Shown: positions 15,612-25,181, counted from the first letter of the stretch. The stretch is DNA of 44,215 nucleotides from Lachnospiraceae bacterium (GCA_030523275.1 JAUNIX010000028.1:1-44215), one strand, 5' to 3'. The notes: a model not told the origin generated them from the letters alone. Numbers and translations are program-made.

Positions 15612-16409
15612 ATGAGTAAAATTCATGTAGGAATTGCTGATGATAATACAAGAATGTTGGAGATCATGGATCAATTATTTGAAGAGGAACAGGATATACA
15701 GGTAGTTGGACATGCAACCGATGGCATGGCAGCAGTTGAAATGATCAAAAAACAGGAACCAGATGTTGTAATTCTTGATATTATTATGCCGAAACTGGAC
15801 GGACTTGGCGTCATGGAACGTGTACATAAAGATGACGATATTAAAAAACAGCCAGCCTTTATTATCTTAACGGCAATGGGGCAGGAAAATGTGACAGAAG
15901 AGGCGTTTGAACTTGGAGCGGCTTATTACATTTTAAAACCATTTGATAGTTATTCTGTCATTCGCAAAGTAAAACAGGCAAAAGAGAAAAAAGAACGGAG
16001 TAATCGAAATTATATTTCACGAGAAGAAAGAAAGGAGGTGTCAAAGCATGATTTAGAAATTATTATTACCAATATGATTCATGAGATTGGGGTTCCTGCA
16101 CATATAAAGGGCTATCAATATCTAAGAGACTCTATACTTCTTGCAGTGGAAGATATGGATATTTTAAATTCAATCACAAAACAATTATATCCATCGATTG
16201 CTGAAAAATATCACACAACGCCAAGTCGTGTTGAAAGAGCAATACGTCACGCGATTGAAGTTGCATGGGGTAGAGGTAAAATGGATACGATCAACGATTT
16301 GTTTGGATATACGGTACATGCCGAAAAGGGTAAGCCTACCAACTCAGAGTTTATTGCACTAATCGCGGATAAAATTCGACTTGAATATGGGAATGATATA
16401 CAAATATAG
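15612..16409 (+). CDS. spo0A: Sporulation response regulator Spo0A
   Basis: A 265-residue master regulator of sporulation. The receiver domain (1-125) has the acidic pair D10/D11, the phosphorylated D56 in [10 protein letters not shown]87 and K109. The C-terminal Spo0A domain (about 147-265) is strongly conserved: [18 protein letters not shown], the recognition helix [15 protein letters not shown] (205-219) and [16 protein letters not shown]. All residues for phosphorylation and 0A-box binding are present. The ATG at 15612 has AAAGGAGG seven bases upstream; the in-frame ATG at 15543 lies just after the promoter and lacks a site. In most Bacilli and Clostridia spo0A follows spoIVB; here it follows a divergent PRTase-like gene and precedes a paralogue. 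Confidence 0.94.
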   Translation: MSKIHVGIADDNTRMLEIMDQLFEEEQDIQVVGHATDGMAAVEMIKKQEPDVVILDIIMPKLDGLGVMERVHKDDDIKKQPAFIILTAMGQENVTEEAFELGAAYYILKPFDSYSVIRKVKQAKEKKERSNRNYISREERKEVSKHDLEIIITNMIHEIGVPAHIKGYQYLRDSILLAVEDMDILNSITKQLYPSIAEKYHTTPSRVERAIRHAIEVAWGRGKMDTINDLFGYTVHAEKGKPTNSEFIALIADKIRLEYGNDIQI

Positions 16410-16492
16410 AAGAAATGCAGTGCCGTTGCATTGTAAAAAAGTAAGTGGTAATTTATTGAATAGCGTGGATAGTCTTTAGAGGAGGACGAAAG

Positions 16493-17290
16493 ATGAAAGG
16501 GAAACTTAAGGTGATTTTAGCAGATAATAATCCAAAGGATCTGGATGAATTGGCAAATGCAATATCTGCTGAAATGGAAATCATAGGGCTTGCAGATAAT
16601 GGTAAATCAGCGTATGAGATGATTATCGAGAACCAACCTGATGTTGTTGTTTTAGATGTAATCTTGCCAGTCATTGATGGTTTTGGTGTAATAGAAAAGG
16701 TTATTAATAATAGTAAAAAGGTTCCTCAATTTATCATGACTTCTTCCATTGGTACACAGAGTCTGATCGAATGCGCAAATAATTTGGGTGTGTCTTACTA
16801 TATTATGAAACCATATGATTATCAGATCGTATGTGAGCGTATCAAACAAATTGCAGGAATGAAAAATCAAAATTTACGATATTATCTGGCAAGAAATGGA
16901 GAAATTGAAGGATACATAAGAGAATATAGCGAATATGATATGAAACAGGATGTGACAAATATCATACACGAATTAGGTATTCCTGCACACATAAAAGGAT
17001 ATCAATATATAAGAGAAGGAATTATCATGGCGGTTGAAGATGTAAATATGATGAATTATATTACGAAACTTTTATATCCGACAATCGCGAAAAAATATAA
17101 AACAACTTCGAGTAGTGTAGAACGAGCAATCCGTCACGCAATCGAAGTAGCATGGAACAGGGGAAGAATTGAAATATTAGAAGAAATGTTTGGTTATTCT
17201 GTGCAGGGAGACAGAGGCAAACCTACAAATTCAGAATTTATTGCATTAATTGCAGATAAATTAAGATTACAATATCGTATGCATGCATAA
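16493..17290 (+). CDS. Spo0A paralogue (second Spo0A-type regulator)
   Basis: A second full-length Spo0A-type protein, also 265 residues, 83 bases after spo0A. The receiver keeps D11, the phosphorylated D55 (VVVLDVILP), S84 and K106, but N12 replaces the second acidic residue of the metal site. The output domain keeps [27 protein letters not shown] and [16 protein letters not shown]. At the start of the recognition helix S208 stands where spo0A has R206. Receiver identity to spo0A is clearly lower than that of the DNA-binding part. AGAGGAGG precedes the ATG. It may be co-transcribed with spo0A; no good promoter lies between. It is probably functional, with changed phosphorylation or promoter choice. 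glgA follows behind its own promoter. Confidence 0.9.
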   Translation: MKGKLKVILADNNPKDLDELANAISAEMEIIGLADNGKSAYEMIIENQPDVVVLDVILPVIDGFGVIEKVINNSKKVPQFIMTSSIGTQSLIECANNLGVSYYIMKPYDYQIVCERIKQIAGMKNQNLRYYLARNGEIEGYIREYSEYDMKQDVTNIIHELGIPAHIKGYQYIREGIIMAVEDVNMMNYITKLLYPTIAKKYKTTSSSVERAIRHAIEVAWNRGRIEILEEMFGYSVQGDRGKPTNSEFIALIADKLRLQYRMHA

Positions 17291-17296
17291 AATAAA

Positions 17297-17325
17297 TTGT
17301 ATTATTTTGCATACAATGTTATAAT
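17297..17325 (+). promoter_or_regulatory. glgA promoter
   Basis: TTGTAT (17297-17302), 17 bases and TATAAT (17320-17325), lying between the Spo0A paralogue stop and the glgA start at 17354. Confidence 0.75.
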
Positions 17326-17353
17326 GTCTACATATTACGGAGGAGGAACAGGC

Positions 17354-18790
17354 ATGAAAAAAGTATTATTTGTTGCATCAGAAAGTGTACCGTTTATTAA
17401 GACTGGTGGATTAGCCGATGTAGTTGGAACTTTGCCAAAACGGTTTCATAAAGATGAGTACGATGTTAGAGTTGTGTTGCCAAATTATACATGTATTCCA
17501 AACAAATTTAGAGATGCAATGACAGATTTGACAAGCTTTTATATGGATTTGTCATGGAGAACTCAATATGTAGGAATTAAAGAATTGGTATATGATGGAG
17601 TTACATTTTATTTTATCGATAATTTGTATTATTTTAGTGGTGATAAACCATATGGTGACATGTACCTTGATATTGAGAAATTTTGTTACTTTTCAAAAGC
17701 AGCATTGGCTATTTTACCAGTGATTGATTTTCAACCTGATATTATTCATTGTCATGATTGGCAGGCTGGATTGGTACCCGTATATCTGAAAACTATTTTT
17801 GCGGGACAGAATTTTTATCGTAACATCAAGACAGTCATGACGATTCATAATTTAAGATTCCAGGGAATCACAGATATGGGACGTATGATGGATATTACAG
17901 GATTACATTCGGACTTATTTAGCAATGATCGTATGGGAATCAATGGAAATGGTAATATGCTAAAAGGTGGTATCACTTATGCGGATAAGGTTACAACGGT
18001 AAGTGAAACTTATGCAGAGGAAATACAGACTCCATTTTTTGGTGAACAATTAGAAGCTTTGCTTAGTTATCGCAAAGAAGATTTATTTGGTATTGTAAAT
18101 GGAATTGACTATGATATGTACAATCCGATGACAGATGAACAAATTATCAGCAATTATGATCTGGAATCTTTTGTAGAAGGCAAAAAGGCGAATAAAAAAG
18201 ATCTGCAAAAAGAAACAGGACTTCCAGTGGATGAAGGAAAATTCGTAGTTGGTATTATTTCACGTTTGACTGATCAGAAAGGTTTAGATCTAGTCGATAG
18301 AGTGATGAATGAAATCTGTGAAGAAGATCTTCAGTTTGTGGTGCTCGGTACTGGTGATCCTAAATATGAAGACATGTTCCGTTATTATGCATCTCAGTAT
18401 CCAGAAAAGGTTTCTGCGAATATTTTATATTCTGATGCATTATCCAAGAAAATTTATGCTGGAGCAGATGCAATTTTGATGCCATCTCTATTTGAGCCTT
18501 GTGGTCTTTGTCAGCTAATGGCACTTCGTTATGGAACCGTACCAATTGTCAGAGAGACAGGCGGATTAAAAGATACGGTAGAAGCTTACAATGAATATGA
18601 AAAGACGGGAACTGGTTTTAGTTTTTCCAATTACAATGCCCATGAGATGCTTTATTCTATCCAGTATGCGGTGAAAACATATTATGAACACCGAGAAGAT
18701 TGGGATGAGATTGTAAAACGTGGAATGGAAAAGGATTATTCCTGGGTACATTCAGCAGCTGTTTATGAACAGTTATACGATATTATGTAA
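17354..18790 (+). CDS. glgA: Glycogen synthase (ADP-glucose type, GT5)
   Basis: A 478-residue GT5 glycogen synthase that extends alpha-1,4-glucan from ADP-glucose. The N-terminal KTGGLADVVGTLPK (about 17-30) is the ADP-glucose-binding loop, and ITYADKVTTVSETYAEEI and the C-terminal PSLFEPCGLCQLMALRYGTVP are the acceptor and donor motifs with the catalytic glutamate. Length equals that of bacterial GlgA (about 477). The ATG at 17354 has AGGAGG upstream; the TTG at 17297 that opens the frame is in the -35 box. No other glycogen genes (glgB, C, D, P) are in view, so it is an isolated gene here, beside the Spo0A pair. Confidence 0.95.
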   Translation: MKKVLFVASESVPFIKTGGLADVVGTLPKRFHKDEYDVRVVLPNYTCIPNKFRDAMTDLTSFYMDLSWRTQYVGIKELVYDGVTFYFIDNLYYFSGDKPYGDMYLDIEKFCYFSKAALAILPVIDFQPDIIHCHDWQAGLVPVYLKTIFAGQNFYRNIKTVMTIHNLRFQGITDMGRMMDITGLHSDLFSNDRMGINGNGNMLKGGITYADKVTTVSETYAEEIQTPFFGEQLEALLSYRKEDLFGIVNGIDYDMYNPMTDEQIISNYDLESFVEGKKANKKDLQKETGLPVDEGKFVVGIISRLTDQKGLDLVDRVMNEICEEDLQFVVLGTGDPKYEDMFRYYASQYPEKVSANILYSDALSKKIYAGADAILMPSLFEPCGLCQLMALRYGTVPIVRETGGLKDTVEAYNEYEKTGTGFSFSNYNAHEMLYSIQYAVKTYYEHREDWDEIVKRGMEKDYSWVHSAAVYEQLYDIM

Positions 18791-18798
18791 CCGTATGC

Positions 18799-18833
18799 AA
18801 AAAGTGGATTAGCATGACGCTAATCCACTTTTT
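18799..18833. terminator. Bidirectional terminator between glgA and rqcH
   Basis: AAAAAGTGGATTAGC (18799-18813) and GCTAATCCACTTTTT (18819-18833) are perfect 15-bp arms around ATGAC, with A and T tracts on both ends. The rqcH stop codon (18822-18820) lies inside the stem. Confidence 0.95.
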
Positions 18834-20562
18834 GAATTTGACTGATATCAGGTTCAATCATCATAGAATAGTTAGTATGATAAATGACAAATCCGGGTTT
18901 TCCGCCAGGAGTTTTTCGTAAATGCTTCTTTTGTATATAATCAATTTCTACTTTGGGTGCATCTTTTCCTTTGGAATAGTAAGCAGCCAGTCGACTGGCT
19001 TCCTCAAATGTTTGATCGGGAAGTTCATCTCCATGAGGCACTTTGACGATGACATGGGAACCAGCTATTTGTTTGGCATGGAACCACCAATCATTTCCGG
19101 TAGCAAACTGAAAACTCAGTTCTTCATTTTGATAATTATTTTTTCCAACATACATATGATATCCATCACTTGATAAATAATGAAGCGGTTTGGATTTTGT
19201 TTTTTTCTTTTTTTGATTGGATTTTCGGCGCTTAATATATCCATAATCTATCAGCTCTTCTTTTATTTGTGTCAGATCATCTTCTTCGAGGGCAATTTGC
19301 AAAGCATTATGAATAGAATCTAAGTGCTCTACTTCCTGTTTTGTTTCTAATGTCAGTTTGGAAAGCGCCTCATATGTTCGTTTTAATTTGTTGTATCGTT
19401 CAAAATATTTTTTTGCATTTTCTAATGCTGTCTTTGTAGGATCAAGAGGGATTGTAACCATCTCGTTGGTATAATAATTAAGACAGGTCAGGCTCTTGGC
19501 CTTTGGTTCTGCATCATAACCGTATGTGTTCAGCAGTTCTCCGTAAATACGATATTTATCACGTTTTTCAGTGTCCTTTAATTGTTTCATCTGTAAATCA
19601 TATTTCTTACTTGCACGCTCTAATGATGTTGAGATGATTTTCCTAAGATCGGTTGATTTTTGTTTGATCCTTGTAACTTTTTCCTTCATCGAATAGTAGG
19701 ATTGCAGCACTTCTGAGATTGAGGACAAATGTTTGGTTTGACAATCAGGATAAGAAGTTAGAGTGATACTAGAAAATTCCACTGGTTCCCCTGCTTTCAA
19801 GATAATATTTGGTTCGTAGTCTCCTCTGGTAATTTGTTCTGTAAATTTTACAAATTCTCCATAAAGATGTGCCGTCTGTTCGTCTGTCATCGAAGAAGTG
19901 GCATCATTGCCATCAAGTCCTGCACGATAACAAAGTTCATTGGCAATCAGAGGGCTGATACCGGTAACCGAAGTATAAATTGCCTTACACAGATTAGATG
20001 GTTTCTGACAGATTGTCTGTAGAAAATAAGGCAAATCGACCTCAAGTGGAGATATTTTCCCCTGAGAAGGCGGATAGCAATAGGTTCGACCAGGTAAAAC
20101 TTCACGTACAGAGCTAATCTGGGAAGAAATATGTTTCATACTGTCGATAATCTGATTTTTGCTATTGGTAAAAATGATGTTGCTATGTTTGCCCATGATT
20201 TCAATGATTAGTTTTTTCTGGTTTAAGTCCCCTAATTCATCATAATGTTCGATCGTAAATTCTAAAATTCGTTCAAACCCAGGTTGTCTGATATCAATAA
20301 TTCTGCCATTGTTAATATGCTTGCGAAGCAACATGCAAAAGTTAGGAGCCTGAGTGGGATTGTTTTTTGTCTCTGTCGTTAGATAGACGAGAGGTAAACT
20401 AGCGTTGGCACAAAGGAGCAAACGATAGGTTGTACGATTGTTTTTTATGATTAAGGTCAACTCATCTTGTTCAGGCTGATATATTTTATAGATACGTCCG
20501 CCGACAAGGAAATTTTGACAATCTCTTTTTAAATTTGAAATAACAAGTCCGTCTAATGCCAT
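18820..20562 (-). CDS. rqcH: Ribosome quality control protein RqcH (NFACT family)
   Basis: A 580-residue NFACT protein, the bacterial Rqc2 homologue that binds split 50S subunits carrying a stalled peptide and recruits Ala-tRNA to add C-terminal alanine tails. It is also annotated as fibronectin-binding protein A in many genomes. NFACT-N spans about 1-210 and ends before helix-hairpin-helix sequence (SPLIANELCYRAG). A long coiled coil spans about 285-440. The NFACT-R domain spans about 450-570, with GNDWWFHAKQIAGSHVIVK and HLRKTPGGKPGFV. The Asp-Arg pair essential in Bacillus RqcH (D97/R98) reads E97-R98 here, in QPGFERILEF. GGAGGT precedes the start. Confidence 0.92.
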   Translation of the reverse strand: MALDGLVISNLKRDCQNFLVGGRIYKIYQPEQDELTLIIKNNRTTYRLLLCANASLPLVYLTTETKNNPTQAPNFCMLLRKHINNGRIIDIRQPGFERILEFTIEHYDELGDLNQKKLIIEIMGKHSNIIFTNSKNQIIDSMKHISSQISSVREVLPGRTYCYPPSQGKISPLEVDLPYFLQTICQKPSNLCKAIYTSVTGISPLIANELCYRAGLDGNDATSSMTDEQTAHLYGEFVKFTEQITRGDYEPNIILKAGEPVEFSSITLTSYPDCQTKHLSSISEVLQSYYSMKEKVTRIKQKSTDLRKIISTSLERASKKYDLQMKQLKDTEKRDKYRIYGELLNTYGYDAEPKAKSLTCLNYYTNEMVTIPLDPTKTALENAKKYFERYNKLKRTYEALSKLTLETKQEVEHLDSIHNALQIALEEDDLTQIKEELIDYGYIKRRKSNQKKKKTKSKPLHYLSSDGYHMYVGKNNYQNEELSFQFATGNDWWFHAKQIAGSHVIVKVPHGDELPDQTFEEASRLAAYYSKGKDAPKVEIDYIQKKHLRKTPGGKPGFVIYHTNYSMMIEPDISQIQKVD

Positions 20563-20595
20563 AATAATACCTCCTTGGTTGTTTTCTAATGAATT

Positions 20596-20604
20596 AGTAT
20601 ATCA
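20596..20604 (-). promoter_or_regulatory. Putative extended -10 promoter of rqcH
   Basis: On the minus strand TGATATACT (20604-20596) is an extended -10 element with no good -35 box. It lies 34 bases before the rqcH start. Confidence 0.4.
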
Positions 20605-20635
20605 TCAATCACCTGGAAATGATAGCGTTATTTGG

Positions 20636-20664
20636 TTGTGTTTTTTGCTTTAATATGCTAAACT
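20636..20664 (+). promoter_or_regulatory. Putative his operon promoter
   Basis: TTGTGT (20636-20641), 17 bases and TAAACT (20659-20664). The perfect 12-bp palindrome CTATCATGATAG (20663-20674) overlaps the end of the -10 box and might be an operator. I see no T-box. Confidence 0.4.
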
Positions 20665-20747
20665 ATCATGATAGAGATAATATAAGATGTCCGTAGTCTC
20701 TAAAATGACATGAATTCGGATTTATGATAGGTAAGTAAGGAGCGTAT

Positions 20748-22010
20748 ATGAATAAAAAGTTATTGCATACACCAGAAGGTGTTCGAGACATTTACAATGG
20801 AGAGTATAATAGAAAGATTAAGATCGAAGATCAATTGCTCGAAGTATTAAATTTATATGGATATAAAAGAATTCAGACTCCGATGTTTGAGTTCTTTGAT
20901 ATTTTTAATCGAGACAAAGGTTCTGTATCCTCCAAAGAAATGTATAAGTTTTTTGATAGGGAAGGCAATACCCTTGTGCTTCGTCCGGATATGACGCCAT
21001 CGATCGCACGTTGTGTTGCGAAATACTATGATGAAGAAGCATTGCCAATCCGATTAAGTTATAAAGGAAATACATTTATTAATAATTCCAGCTATCAGGG
21101 TAAATTAAAAGAAGCGACTCAATTAGGAGCGGAACTGGTAAATGATAATAGTTCCAGTGGTGATGCGGAGATGATCGCAATGGCGATCGAGTCCTTCCTT
21201 GCTGTTGGTATCACTGATTTTACAGTGGATATCGGTCAAGTAGAATTCTATCAGGGAATCGTCAATGAATTTCGAATTGAAGGAGAGGACGAAGAACGTC
21301 TTCGTGAATTGATTCGTAGTAAAAATTTCTTTGGTATTGAAGAATTTGCTGCTACAGCGAATATTTCAGAAGAAGGAAAAAGTGTTATCCTGAAATTCTC
21401 TGAATTATATGGTGGCGTTGAAATTTTAGAAATTGCCAAAAAACTGACCTTTAATAGTACTGCACGTCATGCGGTTGAACATTTGGAGAGTGTTTATCGT
21501 ATTTTATCTGTTTATGGATATGATAAATATGTCAGCTTTGATCTGGGCATGCTTCATAATTATAACTATTATACAGGTATTATTTTTAAAGGATATACGT
21601 ATGGAACTGGGGACGCAGTTATGAAAGGCGGTCGCTATGATAATCTATTGGCACAGTTTGGTAAAAAAGCCCCATCTGTTGGCTTTTCTATTAATGTAGA
21701 TGAACTATTATTGGCGATGACAAGTCAGAAAATCAAAGTAGAGTGTGACCGTAAAAAACGTATGATCATATACCATGGTGCTGGATATAAGCCTGCCATT
21801 GAATTGGCAACAGAATTACGTAAACAAGGCATTGTTTGTGAAGTCATGCGTTTATTCCAGGGACAACCAATTGAAAAATACATTGAGACTGCGAAACGGG
21901 AAGGTATAAAACATATTTGTTATTTTGAAGACAAAGGTTTATTCTGGATCATCGAACCAGAAACCGGAGAATTCAAAAAAATTGGAAATGCAGAAGATTG
22001 GATTAAATAA
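20748..22010 (+). CDS. hisZ: ATP phosphoribosyltransferase regulatory subunit HisZ
   Basis: A 420-residue histidyl-tRNA-synthetase-like protein without tRNA charging function. It forms a complex with short HisG and gives it activity and histidine feedback control. The class II core is visible: TPEGVRDI near the N-terminus, LVLRPDMTPSIARCVA (motif 2), and YYTGIIFKGYTYG with GGRYDNLLAQFG (motif 3 region). True HisRS would run on into an anticodon-binding domain with different sequence. Immediate coupling to a 217-residue HisG (26-base gap) confirms the assignment. AAGGAG precedes the start. Confidence 0.93.
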   Translation: MNKKLLHTPEGVRDIYNGEYNRKIKIEDQLLEVLNLYGYKRIQTPMFEFFDIFNRDKGSVSSKEMYKFFDREGNTLVLRPDMTPSIARCVAKYYDEEALPIRLSYKGNTFINNSSYQGKLKEATQLGAELVNDNSSSGDAEMIAMAIESFLAVGITDFTVDIGQVEFYQGIVNEFRIEGEDEERLRELIRSKNFFGIEEFAATANISEEGKSVILKFSELYGGVEILEIAKKLTFNSTARHAVEHLESVYRILSVYGYDKYVSFDLGMLHNYNYYTGIIFKGYTYGTGDAVMKGGRYDNLLAQFGKKAPSVGFSINVDELLLAMTSQKIKVECDRKKRMIIYHGAGYKPAIELATELRKQGIVCEVMRLFQGQPIEKYIETAKREGIKHICYFEDKGLFWIIEPETGEFKKIGNAEDWIK

Positions 22011-22036
22011 GACTGACAGTGAAGGGATTATAAAAG

Positions 22037-22690
22037 ATGAGATATTTAACATTTGCATTAGCAAAAGGCCGTTTGGCAAAAAAAGCGATGGCAATGCTGG
22101 AAGAAATTGGCATTACCTGTGAAGAGATGAAAGATGAGAAAACAAGAAAACTGATTTTTGTCAATGAAGAATTGAAATTGAAATTTTTTCTTGCCAAAGC
22201 CTCTGATGTTCCAACATATGTAGAATATGGAGCTGCCGATATTGGCGTAGTGGGTAAGGATACAATTTTAGAAGAAGGAAGACCATTATTTGAAGTATTA
22301 GATCTTGGGTTTGGTAAATGTGATATGTGTGTATGCGGACCGGAATCTGCAAGAAAATATTTAGAACATAATGAATTGATTCGTGTAGCATCCAAATATC
22401 CGAATATTGCCAAGGATTATTTCTATAATAAAAAACTTCAGACTGTAGAGATCATTAAGTTAAATGGTTCCGTTGAATTAGCACCAATCGTTGGTTTATC
22501 TGAAGTTATCGTCGATATTGTAGAGACAGGAACTACTTTAAAAGAAAATGGATTAAAAGTATTAGAAAAAGTATGTCCATTATCTGCTCGTATGGTAGTA
22601 AATCAGGTAAGCTTTAAGATGGAACAGGAAAGAATCTTAAAGATTATTACAGACTTAAAAGCATTGACAAAAGAAAAAGAAGGGAAATAA
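22037..22690 (+). CDS. hisG: ATP phosphoribosyltransferase catalytic subunit (short form)
   Basis: A 217-residue short-form HisG, which condenses ATP and PRPP in the first step of histidine synthesis. It starts [15 protein letters not shown], has [14 protein letters not shown] in the middle and the PRPP loop [14 protein letters not shown] (about 156-169). It lacks the C-terminal histidine-binding domain of long HisG, so it depends on HisZ, encoded just upstream. hisD begins two bases after its stop. Confidence 0.95.
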   Translation: MRYLTFALAKGRLAKKAMAMLEEIGITCEEMKDEKTRKLIFVNEELKLKFFLAKASDVPTYVEYGAADIGVVGKDTILEEGRPLFEVLDLGFGKCDMCVCGPESARKYLEHNELIRVASKYPNIAKDYFYNKKLQTVEIIKLNGSVELAPIVGLSEVIVDIVETGTTLKENGLKVLEKVCPLSARMVVNQVSFKMEQERILKIITDLKALTKEKEGK

Positions 22691-22692
22691 AA

Positions 22693-23994
22693 ATGAAACT
22701 CGTAAAAGTAACAGATGAATCGATTAAGACGATTTTGACAGATTTGTTAAAAAGAAGTCCTAATAATTATGACCAGTATGCAGCAACGGTTTCAGAAGTT
22801 GTGAACGATGTAAAGGCAAATGGTGATCAAGCACTTCTTGCATATACAAAGAAATTTGATGGCTGTGATCTTTGTGCCGATCAATTAGAAGTATCAGACG
22901 CAGAGATTGCAGAAGCATATGAACTTGTGGATGACAGTTTAGTTGAAATTATTCGCAAAGCATTGGTAAACATCCGTGATTATCATGAAAAACAAAAACA
23001 GTATAGTTGGTTTGATTCGAAACCAAACGGTACAATGTTAGGACAAAAAGTTACAGCGTTAGAATCTTGTGGCGTTTATGTACCAGGAGGTAAGGCGGCT
23101 TATCCGTCTTCTGTATTGATGAATATTGTGCCGGCAAAGGTGGCAGGTGTCGAAAAAATCGTTATGGTTACACCTCCGGGAAAAGATGGAAAAGTAAATC
23201 CGAATACTTTAGTGGCAGCCAAAGAAGCAGGTGCTGATGTTGTTTATAAAGTAGGAGGAGCTCAGGCAATTGCAGCGCTTGCATATGGCACAGAGACAAT
23301 TCCTCAGGTAGATAAGATCGTAGGACCAGGTAATATTTATGTTGCTCTTGCAAAGAAGCAGGTATACGGCAATGTCAGCATCGACTCGATTGCCGGACCA
23401 AGTGAGATTGCGGTATTAGCAGATGAAACAGCAAATCCACGTTATGTAGCAGCTGACTTGCTTTCTCAGGCAGAACATGATGAACTTGCAAGCGCGATCC
23501 TGGTAACTACTAGCGAAAAGCTTGCAAAAGAAGTAGAAAAAGAAATCGAAGGATTTTTAAAAGAACTTTCAAGGGCTGAAATCATTGAGAAATCTTTAGA
23601 CAATTTTGGATATTTATTAGTGACCGAAAATATGGATCAGGCAATTGCAACAGTCAATGAGATTGCATCGGAACACTTAGAAGTCGTGACAGCAAATCCA
23701 TTTGATGCAATGACCAAAATTCGTAATGCGGGAGCAATCTTTATTGGCGAATATAGTTCAGAACCATTGGGCGATTATTTCGCAGGTCCAAACCATGTAC
23801 TTCCAACAAATGGAACAGCAAAATTCTTTTCGCCACTGAGTGTTGACGACTTTGTGAAAAAATCAAGTATCATTTATTATTCCAGAGAAGCATTAGAGCC
23901 GATTCATGAAGATATTATTGCATTTGCAAAAGCAGAACGTCTGACGGCACATGCAAATTCGATTAAAGTACGATTTGAAGATAAGGAAAAATAG
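22693..23994 (+). CDS. hisD: Histidinol dehydrogenase
   Basis: A 433-residue zinc enzyme that oxidises histidinol to histidine in two NAD+ steps. Typical motifs are CGVYVPGGKAAYPSSVLMN (about 118-136), KVGGAQAIAALAYGTE, VGPGNIYVALAKK, the DSIAGPSEIAVLAD stretch, LLSQAEHDELASA, and NEIASEHLEVV, in which E and H are catalytic. Near the C-terminus, AGPNHVLPTNGTAKF is the other active-site region. Length matches the family (about 430). It is third in the hisZGDBI run. Confidence 0.96.
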   Translation: MKLVKVTDESIKTILTDLLKRSPNNYDQYAATVSEVVNDVKANGDQALLAYTKKFDGCDLCADQLEVSDAEIAEAYELVDDSLVEIIRKALVNIRDYHEKQKQYSWFDSKPNGTMLGQKVTALESCGVYVPGGKAAYPSSVLMNIVPAKVAGVEKIVMVTPPGKDGKVNPNTLVAAKEAGADVVYKVGGAQAIAALAYGTETIPQVDKIVGPGNIYVALAKKQVYGNVSIDSIAGPSEIAVLADETANPRYVAADLLSQAEHDELASAILVTTSEKLAKEVEKEIEGFLKELSRAEIIEKSLDNFGYLLVTENMDQAIATVNEIASEHLEVVTANPFDAMTKIRNAGAIFIGEYSSEPLGDYFAGPNHVLPTNGTAKFFSPLSVDDFVKKSSIIYYSREALEPIHEDIIAFAKAERLTAHANSIKVRFEDKEK

Positions 23995-24009
23995 AAAGGG
24001 AACAAGAAT

Positions 24010-24597
24010 ATGGACAGAATAGCATCAGTTGCCCGCATGACGAGTGAGACTAAAATTGAGATGACATTAAATATTGATGGTTCCGGACAAGCAGAAATTG
24101 ATACCGGGATTGGTTTTTTTGACCATATGCTAAATAGTTTTGCCAAGCATGGATTTTTTGATCTGAAGTGTAAAGTCGTTGGAGATTTATATGTGGACTG
24201 CCATCATACGATTGAAGATACGGGGATTGTACTTGGAGAATGTATCAAGAAAGCAATCGGTGACAAAAAGGGAATGACCCGTTATGGTTCTTGTATTTTA
24301 CCGATGGATGAATCACTGATTCTTTGTGCACTTGATTTATCAGGAAGACCATATTTTGTGACGGATATGGAATTTCGGGCAGAACGTGTTGGCGGTTATG
24401 ATACCGAGATGGTAAAAGAATTCTTTTATGCGATTTCTTATGCGGCAGGTATGAATCTACATATTCGTCAGATTTCTGGAAGTAATGCGCATCATATCAT
24501 CGAGGGAGCCTATAAATCATTTGCAAAAGCGCTCGATCAGGCAACAAAAATGGAACCGCGTATTCATGATGTTTTGTCAACCAAAGGTTCCCTATAA
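24010..24597 (+). CDS. hisB: Imidazoleglycerol-phosphate dehydratase
   Basis: A 195-residue monofunctional IGP dehydratase, the manganese enzyme of the sixth pathway step. The metal motifs are both present: [18 protein letters not shown] with [11 protein letters not shown], and [19 protein letters not shown] near the C-terminus. It lacks the histidinol-phosphatase domain of the enterobacterial fusion. Fifteen bases separate it from hisD. Confidence 0.96.
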   Translation: MDRIASVARMTSETKIEMTLNIDGSGQAEIDTGIGFFDHMLNSFAKHGFFDLKCKVVGDLYVDCHHTIEDTGIVLGECIKKAIGDKKGMTRYGSCILPMDESLILCALDLSGRPYFVTDMEFRAERVGGYDTEMVKEFFYAISYAAGMNLHIRQISGSNAHHIIEGAYKSFAKALDQATKMEPRIHDVLSTKGSL

Positions 24598-24623
24598 GTA
24601 GTAAGAAAGAGGAGGCATATTCC

Positions 24624-24974
24624 ATGAGTAGGTGGAAAAGTTCTATGAAGTTTGAAGATTTCAAATTAAACAGCGATGGTATGATTCCGGTTGTTACACA
24701 AGATTATGAAAATAACGAGGTTTTAATGGTTGCTTATATGAATCAGCAGGCCTTTGAAAAGACATTGGAAACTGGTATGATGACATACTGGAGTCGCAGT
24801 CGTAATGAACTTTGGACAAAGGGTTTGACGTCCGGACATGTACAGTATGTCAAAGAACTTCGGATCGATTGTGATAATGATACAATTTTGGCAAAGGTAG
24901 AACAAATTGGAGCGGCGTGTCATACCGGCAATCGTTCTTGTTTTTATCGTCAGCTAGCAAAGGAAGAAGCGTAG
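24624..24974 (+). CDS. hisI: Phosphoribosyl-AMP cyclohydrolase
   Basis: A 116-residue PR-AMP cyclohydrolase (third pathway step). It shows [37 protein letters not shown], the metal-binding DCDNDT (the DCDxD motif) and the zinc cysteines in [12 protein letters not shown]. There is no HisE (PR-ATP pyrophosphatase) domain, so HisE must be separate. hisA, hisF and hisH are also absent from this window. AGGAGG precedes the ATG by eight bases. It ends the visible his run. Confidence 0.95.
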   Translation: MSRWKSSMKFEDFKLNSDGMIPVVTQDYENNEVLMVAYMNQQAFEKTLETGMMTYWSRSRNELWTKGLTSGHVQYVKELRIDCDNDTILAKVEQIGAACHTGNRSCFYRQLAKEEA

Positions 24975-24984
24975 TATAAAATGA

Positions 24985-25013
24985 TTGGCAGTTGGCAAAG
25001 AATATGCTATATT
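24985..25013 (+). promoter_or_regulatory. Promoter of the 41-residue membrane protein
   Basis: TTGGCA (24985-24990), 17 bases and TATATT (25008-25013), 32 bases before the small gene. Confidence 0.65.
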
Positions 25014-25044
25014 AATAGATAGTAGATGTAAACGGAGGGATATT

Positions 25045-25170
25045 ATGCACGCATATTTATCAGAGTTAGTGTCTTATTTAATTAAGTACGTATTTTTGAT
25101 TTTTACAGCGTTTGCTGGTGTAAAGATCGGAATTCACTTAAGAAAAAATAAAAATAATAAAGCAGAATAA
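25045..25170 (+). CDS. Small single-pass membrane protein (41 residues), unknown function
   Basis: A 41-residue protein with a short N-terminal part (MHAYLSELVSYLIK), one hydrophobic helix (about 12-33, ending in FAGVKIGIHL) and a basic, polar tail (RKNKNNKAE). It looks real: ACGGAGGG lies before the ATG, it has its own promoter, and a strong terminator starts 12 bases after the stop. The frame opens further upstream but only through the -35 box. I do not recognise a family; small proteins like this are often overlooked between his and alaS. Confidence 0.7.
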   Translation: MHAYLSELVSYLIKYVFLIFTAFAGVKIGIHLRKNKNNKAE

Positions 25171-25181
25171 CGACACACATG

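Noticed and set aside
16410..16492. Separate promoter or terminator between the two spo0A genes
   Set aside because: TTGCAT/TAATTT is a poor match, and the AATGCA/TGCATT pairing has no T tract; co-transcription is more likely.
20663..20674. CTATCATGATAG palindrome as a defined his operator
   Set aside because: Short and AT-rich, with no known regulator match; mentioned only with the promoter.
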